From assembly GCA_905192935.1 (NCBI GenBank), contig CAJJMX010000035.1:1-12441 (forward strand): DNA of 12,441 nt, in the 5' to 3' direction. Origin of the DNA: an uncultured Mailhella sp. (lineage in GTDB: Bacteria > Desulfobacterota > Desulfovibrionia > Desulfovibrionales > Desulfovibrionaceae). Within the stretch, counting starts at the first letter, position 1; every line of letters begins with the position of its first letter. This document shows positions 5,781-12,057 of this stretch, one piece after another. A program made the position numbers and the translations under genes. The notes below the pieces were generated by a model. That model searched no databases. It was given only the letters and a program-made list of their open reading frames with translations, and was not told the origin of the DNA.

Positions 5781-8473
5781 CACAATTTGGGGAGGCGCAT
5801 GACGGCATCAGGCCCGGTCCATGTCACGGTCATGCCGCCCAGCATGGTGGTGCTGTACAGAGGAATGTTGCGTTCTTCCATTTCCGCGCGCACCTTCCGG
5901 CTGGGAAAGCCGTAATGATTGTACGCGGCCGCCGAGACCAGCACGGCCTCAGGCGATACGGCATCGTAAAATTTCCGCTGAAAGCTCGAAGCCGCGCCGT
6001 GATGGGGCAGAACGAGGAGCGGCGCTTTCAGGTCCTGTCCGCTCTTCGCAAGGCGGGAGAGCGCAGACGAGGTCATGTCGCCGCACAAGAGCGCCAGAGG
6101 AGCATCTTCCCGCATCAGCCGGAAGGAGAGCGAGGCATCGTTGCCCGACACCTTTCTTCCCGGGCGAAGAGAACGCATCAGCTCCTCATCCGGCCACACG
6201 ACCTCAAGGCGCACATCCCCTGCCAGAGAAAGCACGTCTCCGCGCCCGAGAATCTTTTCAGGAATGTTTCTCCGGCGGGCGATCTCGCGCAGCGCTCTGC
6301 CGTCGGCGGAATCATCCGAGGCTGAAAAGGACGACCAGCACAGGCTCCCCACTTCGAAGTGTTCCAGGATCCAGCGCAGTCCCCGCGCGTGATCCATGTC
6401 CGTGTGGCTCACGATCACGGCGTCGAGGCGCGGCATTCGTTCACAGGTCAGCGCCGGAGCCAGAATGTTTCGTCCGGTGTCGAAAAACGGCGACGCGCTG
6501 CCGCCGCCGTCCACAAGCACCCTTCCTTCCAGAGTCTCGATGAGCACCGCCTGTCCCTGCCCCACATCGAACACGGTCAGAGAAACGCGCCTCTCGCAGG
6601 CGGCCCGGAGATCATCCAGCCAGCCGGGCATCTGACCGAGCGGCATAAGAACGAGTCCGGCGAGAAGAAGCCTGCGCGTCGCCGTTCCCGCGCTGCGACC
6701 GCCCACCTTGGCCCCGGCCAGCAGCATGAGGCCGACAAAGAGCGCTCCGTATCCCAGAGCCGTCAGCGAGGAGGGGCGAAAGCACTGGATGAGCGGGAGC
6801 AGGCCCGCCCCGTTCATGGAATCCAGCAGCGCCAGCATGGCATCGGCAGGCCATGCCGCCACGGTAAAGAAGAGATCCGAAACGGGTTGCGGCCCGAACA
6901 TCACCAGAGCCAGCAGACCGAGCGCGGCGGCGGGCAGCGTGATGAAGGTGAGCGGCGGCAGCCATACCAGATTCATCCACACGTTCATGCTCACCACGCC
7001 GAACACGGATATGAGTACCGGCAGAACGGCCATCTGCGCGGAAAGGGAAAGCAGAAGCATGGTCCCCGTCCACCGCACGCAGAATCCGGCCGCACGCTGA
7101 GGCAGGGAACGCCATGTGCGCTCCTGCCGGGAGGCCGGAGGAAAACGCCTCCGCAGCGCCGAAGTCAGCGGGAGGGAAAGCAGTATGCCCGCCACGGCAA
7201 GAACGGAAAGCTGCGCCGACAGATCGAAGGGCACGAGCGGCCAGCCGAGAAACAGCAGCAGCGCGGCGGCAAAAAGCGCATCCAGCGGAGCCACGCTTCG
7301 GCGCAGACATACGAACACGGCCGCGGCCAGCATCATGCAGGCCGCCCGTATGAGAGAAAACGGCGCGCCGCCGAGAAAGAGATAGACCAGAGCAAACGGA
7401 AGTCCCGCAGCCACGACGAGCACCCTGCGCGGCACGGCAAGAAAAAGCCTGCGGTTCAGCAGGGAAAGCACAGACACGAAGGCCACGCCCGCCATGGCGG
7501 CCAGCGCCAGATGCTGGCCGGAGAGCGCAAGAGAATGGACGAGCCCCGCCCGGGTAAAGAGGTCCACGGTCTTCGGCGTGAGCACGGAGCGGTCGCCGAA
7601 AAGAAGCGCCACGATCATGGCCCGTCCCTGAGAGCAGGAAGGCATGCCTTCACTGCTCCACGGCCCCGCGCTCTGGTCCTCGTCTCCCTTCCTCCCGTCA
7701 TCCTCCAGAACATCCTTCAGCGCGCCGCGCCATTTCTCGCGCAGGGACGAGGCCCGGAACAGCCACCCCTCTCCTTCGGAAAATTCAAGAAACACCGGCC
7801 CCTTCCGCGTTCTGTTCAGCCGCGCATTATGCCATACGTCGCGATCCGCCCAGTACGTGCCGAAGTCGGACGTTCCCGGATTCACGCTTCCCACCACGGG
7901 ATACAGCCGCAGAAGCGCCCTCATGCTCTGCCCGGCGACGGGTCTGCCGCAGCGCTCCATGTCGTCGGCATACAATGTCATGCTGACAAGACCGGGAACA
8001 GGGGAAAGCTCATCCTCAACCACGTTGCCGGGATAGCCCTTCCTGCCGCCGGACAGTCCCGTCTCCGCCTTCCGGGCCAGGGCCTTGCGTACCTGCCCGG
8101 CCGCATCATCCGGCATGGACGGCAACTCCTTCAGGGGCCGAACCTGCTCGAGCAGCACGCGGACACGCCCTCCGGGAAGACCGGTGACCGACTCCACCCG
8201 TCCTTCCACAAGAACGCTCCTGCGCGGCACAGACGCCCATGACGGACAGTCCGGGGCACGGGGAGAGGAAAGGAAGACCACGCCGAGACCGGATAAAAAG
8301 AACAGCCCGCAAAGCGCGGCCCGGGCCCGGCCGGTCCGTTGCGGAACCGCCAGCAGAAGGAAAAGGAAGGCTATGCCGAGCACGGGATCGCGCAGCGACA
8401 CGGCTCCGGCCAGCACGGCCAGGATCAGCCGCTGACGAAAAAGAAGCGAAGGCAGTTCCGACACTCTCGACAT
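5780..8473 (-). CDS. comEC: ComEC/Rec2-type DNA uptake channel
   Basis: An 897-residue inner-membrane protein of the ComEC/Rec2 family, which carries single-stranded DNA into the cytoplasm during natural transformation. Hydrophobic segments occupy about residues 15-68. An OB-like region (DUF4131 type) follows at about 75-235. The multi-pass competence domain spans about 283-600 and holds GLVHSLALSGQHLAL (about 310-324), the family's most conserved stretch. The C-terminal metallo-beta-lactamase-like domain (about 629-897) has FDVGQGQAVL, DGGG, SHTDMDH (689-695), PHHGAASS and NHYGFPS, so all three ComEC parts are present. I chose ATG 8473 because it precedes the first membrane segment; its Shine-Dalgarno is weak. 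The frame is open to 8779, but that would overlap the murA terminator. No other competence gene is in the window. Confidence 0.9.
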   Translation of the reverse strand: MSRVSELPSLLFRQRLILAVLAGAVSLRDPVLGIAFLFLLLAVPQRTGRARAALCGLFFLSGLGVVFLSSPRAPDCPSWASVPRRSVLVEGRVESVTGLPGGRVRVLLEQVRPLKELPSMPDDAAGQVRKALARKAETGLSGGRKGYPGNVVEDELSPVPGLVSMTLYADDMERCGRPVAGQSMRALLRLYPVVGSVNPGTSDFGTYWADRDVWHNARLNRTRKGPVFLEFSEGEGWLFRASSLREKWRGALKDVLEDDGRKGDEDQSAGPWSSEGMPSCSQGRAMIVALLFGDRSVLTPKTVDLFTRAGLVHSLALSGQHLALAAMAGVAFVSVLSLLNRRLFLAVPRRVLVVAAGLPFALVYLFLGGAPFSLIRAACMMLAAAVFVCLRRSVAPLDALFAAALLLFLGWPLVPFDLSAQLSVLAVAGILLSLPLTSALRRRFPPASRQERTWRSLPQRAAGFCVRWTGTMLLLSLSAQMAVLPVLISVFGVVSMNVWMNLVWLPPLTFITLPAAALGLLALVMFGPQPVSDLFFTVAAWPADAMLALLDSMNGAGLLPLIQCFRPSSLTALGYGALFVGLMLLAGAKVGGRSAGTATRRLLLAGLVLMPLGQMPGWLDDLRAACERRVSLTVFDVGQGQAVLIETLEGRVLVDGGGSASPFFDTGRNILAPALTCERMPRLDAVIVSHTDMDHARGLRWILEHFEVGSLCWSSFSASDDSADGRALREIARRRNIPEKILGRGDVLSLAGDVRLEVVWPDEELMRSLRPGRKVSGNDASLSFRLMREDAPLALLCGDMTSSALSRLAKSGQDLKAPLLVLPHHGAASSFQRKFYDAVSPEAVLVSAAAYNHYGFPSRKVRAEMEERNIPLYSTTMLGGMTVTWTGPDAVMRLPKL

Positions 8474-8594
8474 GACGACATCCGAAAATACGGCCCTTTC
8501 GGCCCCGAACAGCTCTGAAGCGGTCAGTTCATGGAACGCCGAGCCCCTCGAGCTCAGACAGACGGGCCTCCTGCAAAAGCCGGGGAACTCAGCG

Positions 8595-8610
8595 CCTCCT
8601 TCGCAGGAGG
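8595..8610 (-). repeat. GNRA-type hairpin in the region upstream of comEC
   Basis: On the minus strand CCTCCT pairs with AGGAGG around a GCGA (GNRA-class) tetraloop. The 3' arm is a perfect Shine-Dalgarno sequence, yet no ATG, GTG or TTG start follows at suitable spacing. It lies in the 269 bp between the murA terminator and the comEC start, where I found no clear promoter. The function is unknown. Confidence 0.4.
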
Positions 8611-8742
8611 AAAAGTCCCGCGCTTTCGGCAGCGGACGCTGTCCCGGACAGTTCCGGCAGGAGGATACGCGCCGCCTCTTTCCCGCCTTCCGCCGACAGG
8701 CGTCCATCAGCCTGCACGGCTCCGGCAGCGTTGGGCTCACGA

Positions 8743-8773
8743 CAAAACGAAGGCCGCATGACGCGGCCTTCGT
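8743..8773 (-). terminator. Intrinsic terminator after murA
   Basis: On the minus strand an 11 bp perfect stem, ACGAAGGCCGC with GCGGCCTTCGT, and a 5-base loop are followed by TTTT (8747-8744, the first T paired) just after the murA stop. It separates murA from comEC transcriptionally. Confidence 0.88.
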
Positions 8774-8782
8774 GCTCAAAAA

Positions 8783-10045
8783 TCAGTCGGCATCCTTCAC
8801 GCGGCGGATGCGTGCGCCCACGGCGGAGAGCTTCGCCTCAAGATGCTCGTATCCTCTATCCACATGATAGATGCGCTGCACTCTTGTCTCGCCCTTTGCC
8901 GCAAGACCGGCCAGCACCAGCGCCGCTCCGGCACGCAGATCGGAAGCCATGACGGGAGCGCCGGTCAGGGGATGACCGCCGCGCACCATGGCGGAAGAGC
9001 CCGTCACATGGATGTCCGCCCCCATGCGCACGAGTTCCTGCACGTGCATGAAGCGATTCTCGAAGATATTTTCCGCCACAAGGCCGGAGCCCTGCGCGCA
9101 GCACAGAAGCACCATGAACTGCGCCTGCATGTCCGTGGGAAATCCGGGATGCGGACGGGTGCTGATGTCCACGCCCGTAAGTCCCTTGTCTCCCGTGCGG
9201 GCCAGCACTCCTTCCGGCGTCTCCTCAATGACCATGCCCGCAGCACGCAGCTTGTCCACCACGGCGGACATGTCGCTTAAAGGACAGTTCTTCAGCAGAA
9301 GCTCGCCTCCGGTCACGCCTGCGGCGATGAGGAAGGTCCCCGCCTCTATGCGGTCGGGCATGACGGCATAGGAGCAGCCGTGCAGCCTCTCCACGCCCTG
9401 CACGCGGATCATGCTCGTGCCCTGTCCTTCGATGCGTGCCCCGCATCTGATGAGAAAATTCGCGAGATCCACGATTTCCGGCTCTCTGGCCACGTTTTCA
9501 AGCACCGTCTCCCCCTGAGCGAGGCAGGCAGCCATGAGCACGTTTTCCGTACCGCCGACGGTGGGCATGTCGAAACGGATATGCGCACCCTTGAGTCCCC
9601 CGGGGCAGCGGCCGTGAATGTAGCCGCTCTCAAGATCGAATACCGTGCCCATCTTTTCCAGCGCGGAAAGATGCTGATCCACGGGACGCGCGCCTATGGC
9701 GCATCCGCCGGGCAGAGATACTTTGGCCTCGCCGAGACGGGCAAGAAGCGGTCCGAGACAGAGCACGGAAGCGCGCATGGTCTTCACGAGATCATAGGGA
9801 GCCTCCCTGCCGAGCTGTCCGTTCTTCACCCGGACCACGCCGTTTTCCAGCGAGGCCTCTCTTCCCAGAATGTTGAGAAGCTTGATGGTGGTATGTATGT
9901 CCCGAAGATCGGGCACGTTGGTATAGGTGACCTGATCGTCCACGGCAATGGATGCCATGAGAATGGGAAGCGCGGCATTTTTGGAACCGCTGACTTCAAT
10001 GACGCCTCTGAGCGGCACGCCGCCCTCTATGATGAAACTGTCCAA
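8783..10045 (-). CDS. murA: UDP-N-acetylglucosamine 1-carboxyvinyltransferase
   Basis: A 420-residue cytoplasmic enzyme that transfers enolpyruvate from PEP to UDP-GlcNAc, the first committed step of peptidoglycan synthesis and the target of fosfomycin. The N-terminus DSFIIEGGVPLRG leads into SGSKNAALPIL with K22 and N23. The catalytic loop LPGGCAIGARPVD has C115 and R120, matching E. coli numbering exactly. FPTDMQAQ holds the conserved active-site aspartate. The start is a TTG at 10045 with GGAGGA 5 bases upstream; this gives 420 residues against 419 in E. coli. The upstream ATG at 10147 would lie inside the tRNA-His gene and add residues foreign to the family, so I reject it. C115 is retained, so no intrinsic fosfomycin resistance is predicted from that residue. 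Confidence 0.97.
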   Translation of the reverse strand: MDSFIIEGGVPLRGVIEVSGSKNAALPILMASIAVDDQVTYTNVPDLRDIHTTIKLLNILGREASLENGVVRVKNGQLGREAPYDLVKTMRASVLCLGPLLARLGEAKVSLPGGCAIGARPVDQHLSALEKMGTVFDLESGYIHGRCPGGLKGAHIRFDMPTVGGTENVLMAACLAQGETVLENVAREPEIVDLANFLIRCGARIEGQGTSMIRVQGVERLHGCSYAVMPDRIEAGTFLIAAGVTGGELLLKNCPLSDMSAVVDKLRAAGMVIEETPEGVLARTGDKGLTGVDISTRPHPGFPTDMQAQFMVLLCCAQGSGLVAENIFENRFMHVQELVRMGADIHVTGSSAMVRGGHPLTGAPVMASDLRAGAALVLAGLAAKGETRVQRIYHVDRGYEHLEAKLSAVGARIRRVKDAD

Positions 10046-10056
10046 ATTCTTCCTCC
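10046..10056 (-). promoter_or_regulatory. Ribosome binding site deciding the TTG start of murA
   Basis: Minus-strand GGAGGA (10056-10051) then the 5-base spacer AGAAT and TTG. It is a strong, ideally spaced Shine-Dalgarno that compensates for the weak start codon. No in-frame ATG nearby would fit the family N-terminus. Confidence 0.85.
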
Positions 10057-10078
10057 GCAGAGATTGCCAAAAAAACGC

Positions 10079-10107
10079 TTGACTATTTTCCGGCAATTGA
10101 ATAATAA
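10079..10107 (+). promoter_or_regulatory. Candidate promoter of tRNA-His
   Basis: TTGACT (10079-10084) is followed by an A/T-rich -10 region. AATAAT (10100-10105) matches five of six but at a 15-base spacing; TAATAA (10102-10107) has a 17-base spacing but matches only three of six. Either would start transcription about 7-10 bases before the tRNA. Confidence 0.5.
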
Positions 10108-10119
10108 CTCTTTCTGCAC

Positions 10120-10196
10120 GGCGAATATAGCTCAGTTGGCAGAGCACCTGGTTGTGGCCCAGGGGGTCGCAGGTTCAAACCCTGTTATTCGCCCCA
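10120..10196 (+). tRNA. tRNA-His (anticodon GTG)
   Basis: A full cloverleaf: acceptor arms GCGAATA (10121-10127) and TATTCGC (10186-10192); D arm GCTC...GAGC; anticodon arm CCTGG-TTGTGGC-CCAGG with anticodon GTG; and T arm GCAGG-TTCAAAC-CCTGT. The discriminator is C (10193), followed by an encoded CCA (10194-10196). The base before the acceptor (10120) is G, giving the extra G-1 opposite C73 that is the identity element of bacterial tRNA-His. It has its own terminator immediately downstream. Confidence 0.98.
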
Positions 10197-10202
10197 TATT
10201 TC

Positions 10203-10228
10203 GCCCCGATTTCATCGGGGCTTTTTTT
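10203..10228 (+). terminator. Intrinsic terminator after tRNA-His
   Basis: Perfect 8 bp stem GCCCCGAT (10203-10210) with ATCGGGGC (10214-10221), a 3-base loop and seven T residues (10222-10228). It begins 6 bases after the encoded CCA. Confidence 0.95.
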
Positions 10229-10384
10229 GTGCCTGACGTTCTGCCTTTGTATTCGCCCATGGATCTTTCCGCATAAGAAACGGGCTCGGAAACGCGCGGA
10301 AAGCTCTTCTCCATGCGCTCCTCGCCCCTTATCTTCATGTCCTTTCTCCCGTCGGAAAAAGGACTCCTCAGCCGTTCATGTGAC

Positions 10385-10407
10385 CGCAGCCGCACGAAGC
10401 GGCCGCG
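10385..10407 (-). repeat. Stable 3' hairpin just after xth, without T-run
   Basis: On the minus strand CGCGGCCGC pairs with GCGGCTGCG over 9 bp around a TTCGT loop, starting 6 bases after the xth stop. One pair is G-U in minus-strand RNA and would be an A-C mismatch in plus-strand RNA, so it folds fully only as part of the xth transcript. No T-run follows, so it may be an mRNA 3'-end structure rather than an intrinsic terminator. Confidence 0.45.
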
Positions 10408-10412
10408 TCCGT

Positions 10413-11204
10413 CTACAGTTCCAGGGCCAGTCCTACGGGACAGTGGTCGGAACCATACACATCGTTTTCTATCCAGGCATCCCGAACATTGTTCCGAAGC
10501 TCGGACGAAACAAAGAAATAGTCGAGACGCCATCCCACATTGCGCTCCCGCGCACGGGTCTTGTACGACCACCAGGTATAGGCGCCCGCCTCATCGCCGT
10601 GCACGAGCCGGAAGGTGTCCACGTACCCGGCCTGCACGAAACCGTCCATCCACGCGCGCTCCTCGGGAAGAAAACCGGTATTGCACTCGTTTTCCCGGGG
10701 CCTTGCGAGGTCGATGTCCCTGTGGGAAATATTGAAGTCGCCGCACACCACGATGGGCTTCTCCTGCCTGAGCTCTTCCGCATATTCAAGAAAGGCGTTG
10801 AAAAAGCCCATCTTGTACGGAACACGGCGGAACACGCCCTTCGATATCTCCTCTCCGCCGTTGGGAAAGTAGATGTTGAAGAAGTGCAGCTCGGGAAATT
10901 CCAGATGCAGCACACGACCCTCCCCGTGATAATCGGGATCGGGCAGTTCATGCTCCACGCTCATGGGCTCTCTGCGGCTGAACACCGCCACGCCGGAATA
11001 TCCCTTTTTCACCGTGGAGGCAGACCACCAGGAATGCCAGCCTTCCGGCTCCCGCTGATGCTCCGGAATCTGCTCTGGAGAAGCCTTGGTTTCCTGAAGT
11101 CCCACCACGTCGGCCTGCGTTCTGGAAAACCATTCCCAGTCCGACTTCCTGCTGACGGCGCGGAATCCGTTGACGTTCCACGATACAAAGCGCATGAGTG
11201 ACAT
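10413..11204 (-). CDS. xth: Exodeoxyribonuclease III / AP endonuclease
   Basis: A 263-residue member of the ExoIII (XthA/ExoA) endonuclease-exonuclease-phosphatase family. It nicks DNA 5' to abasic sites and trims 3' blocked ends in base excision repair. Conserved catalytic residues are present in order: N10 and N12 in SWNVNG, E38 in LQETK, Y112, D156 and N158 in GDFNIS, D228 in RLDY, and D253-H254 in GSDHCPV. I chose ATG 11204 because AAGGA lies 8 bases upstream; ATG 11195 (four codons in) also fits the family but lacks a well-spaced site. Its promoter candidate at 11230-11258 would leave a leader of about 20 bases. Whether it is more ExoIII- or ExoA-like cannot be settled from motifs. Confidence 0.95.
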   Translation of the reverse strand: MSLMRFVSWNVNGFRAVSRKSDWEWFSRTQADVVGLQETKASPEQIPEHQREPEGWHSWWSASTVKKGYSGVAVFSRREPMSVEHELPDPDYHGEGRVLHLEFPELHFFNIYFPNGGEEISKGVFRRVPYKMGFFNAFLEYAEELRQEKPIVVCGDFNISHRDIDLARPRENECNTGFLPEERAWMDGFVQAGYVDTFRLVHGDEAGAYTWWSYKTRARERNVGWRLDYFFVSSELRNNVRDAWIENDVYGSDHCPVGLALEL

Positions 11205-11229
11205 AACATCCGTCCTTCTTCCGTGGGAG

Positions 11230-11258
11230 AATCTACGCGACAATGCCTGCAATCTCAA
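11230..11258 (-). promoter_or_regulatory. Candidate sigma-70 promoter of xth
   Basis: Minus-strand TTGAGA (11258-11253), a 17-base spacer, then TAGATT (11235-11230). A run of seven T residues (11266-11260) lies just upstream of the -35, like an UP element. The predicted start is near 11223, about 19 bases before the ATG. Confidence 0.55.
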
Positions 11259-11575
11259 GAAAAAAAGCCGCACGGGCACGGAGCGTCGGAAGAGCGCGCA
11301 CAGGGATTCGTCCGGAAAGCACGGGACGCCTCCCGAAATCCGCGGACACGCCTCCGGTACGGCATCCGGCAGCGGTCCCCTCAGTCCCGATTGCCCCTGA
11401 CTTTCCGAAGGAGCACAAAAACCTGCCATCCGGGCACGACAGCGTCCTGGCCGGCAACGCCTCTGCCCCTGTCCCCGGGACGGCAGGTCCCGACGATGCC
11501 CTTTGCCCCAGCAGTCCCTGCCTGAACCTCACAAACGCATGATCCTTTCTTCGTCACAGTCGACTTTCGACCATG
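11259..11575. other. Gene-free region between xth promoter and the IHF-like terminator
   Basis: About 317 bp. A 99-residue minus-strand frame (11233-11532) spans it, but it is Arg/Gly/Pro-rich, resembles no family I know and would cover the xth promoter. I see no convincing RNA gene, repeat or promoter apart from the T-run belonging to the xth promoter. Confidence 0.5.
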
Positions 11576-11603
11576 AAAAAGGCAGGTTCTTTGAACCTGC
11601 CTT
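11576..11603 (-). terminator. Intrinsic terminator after the IHF-like gene
   Basis: On the minus strand a 9 bp stem of GGCAGGTTC with GAACCTGCC (positions 11581-11601, extended by A-T pairs), a 3-base loop, then TTTTT (11580-11576). It lies about 35 bases after the stop. Confidence 0.9.
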
Positions 11604-11636
11604 CATCATTATCGTATTAATATGCCGGAGATATCG

Positions 11637-11912
11637 CTAGTCGTTAAGGAATTCCTTGAGTTCCTTACCGGCCCGGAAGAAGGGAAGACGCTTGGGGCTG
11701 ACTTCCACGCGATCTCCCGTGCGGGGATTGCGCCCGGCGTAGGAACCGTATTCTTTAACCTTGAAGCTGCCGAAGCCGCGGATTTCCACGCGGTCGCCCG
11801 CAAGAAGAGCTTCCTTCATGCAGTCCACGAAAGTATTGACCACAAGGGTAGCTTCATCCAGCGACACATTGGACTGTTCGGCAAGATTCTTGATCAGTTC
11901 GCTCTTGTTCAT
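11637..11912 (-). CDS. ihfB: HU/IHF family DNA-bending protein, IHF-beta-like
   Basis: A 91-residue nucleoid protein of the HU/IHF family, which binds the minor groove as a dimer and sharply bends DNA. The N-terminal helical part MNKSELIKNLAEQ resembles IHF-beta (MTKSELIERLA). EIRGFGSF (43-50) and GRNPRTGDRVEV (60-71) also favour IHF-beta, with P63 as the intercalating proline. The C-terminus has the family's KRLPFFRAGKELK. ATG 11912 has GGAG 5 bases upstream; the frame extends to 11996 but only through leader sequence. It lies 145 bases after prfB on the same strand, with a promoter candidate between. A strong terminator follows. The HU versus IHF call is moderately sure, since alpha- and beta-proteobacterial rules do not always hold in this lineage. 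Confidence 0.93.
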   Translation of the reverse strand: MNKSELIKNLAEQSNVSLDEATLVVNTFVDCMKEALLAGDRVEIRGFGSFKVKEYGSYAGRNPRTGDRVEVSPKRLPFFRAGKELKEFLND

Positions 11913-11940
11913 GACATCTCCGTCATACGGTATTAACCTG

Positions 11941-11954
11941 CCCTGCCGGCAGGG
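11941..11954 (-). repeat. 14 bp perfect palindrome in the IHF-like gene leader
   Basis: CCCTGCCGGCAGGG reads the same on both strands with no spacer. It lies 28 bases before the IHF-like start codon. With no loop it suits a dimeric protein-binding site better than an RNA hairpin. It could be an operator or chance in GC-rich DNA. Confidence 0.5.
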
Positions 11955-12014
11955 AGAAGGATTACTGCGTGCGGGGTCTCTCCCCTGAATGCTCACACTC
12001 TGTCAAGTAAGACA

Positions 12015-12043
12015 TCTATAACCCTAAATCCGTTGCCTTGCAA
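12015..12043 (-). promoter_or_regulatory. Candidate promoter of the IHF-like gene
   Basis: Minus-strand TTGCAA (12043-12038), a 17-base spacer, then TATAGA (12020-12015), each four of six matches. The 10 bp palindrome CCTTGCAAGG (12036-12045) covers the -35. A perfect TTGACA at 12006-12001 lies downstream but has no -10 at a usable distance. Confidence 0.4.
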
Positions 12044-12057
12044 GGGAAATCAGCCAC

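Noticed and set aside
6359..8242. 627-codon open frame on the plus strand opposite comEC
   Set aside because: The minus strand encodes full ComEC with all domains; the plus frame is Arg/His/Gln/Gly-rich low-complexity sequence.
8474..8779. 102-residue N-terminal extension of ComEC
   Set aside because: It would overlap the murA terminator and lacks membrane or family features; ATG 8473 directly precedes the first membrane segment.
9380..10276. 298-codon plus-strand frame across murA and the tRNA
   Set aside because: It is antisense to murA and then reads straight through the tRNA-His and its terminator.
11233..11532. 99-residue minus-strand hypothetical gene upstream of xth
   Set aside because: It has no recognisable motif, biased composition, and spans the xth promoter candidate.
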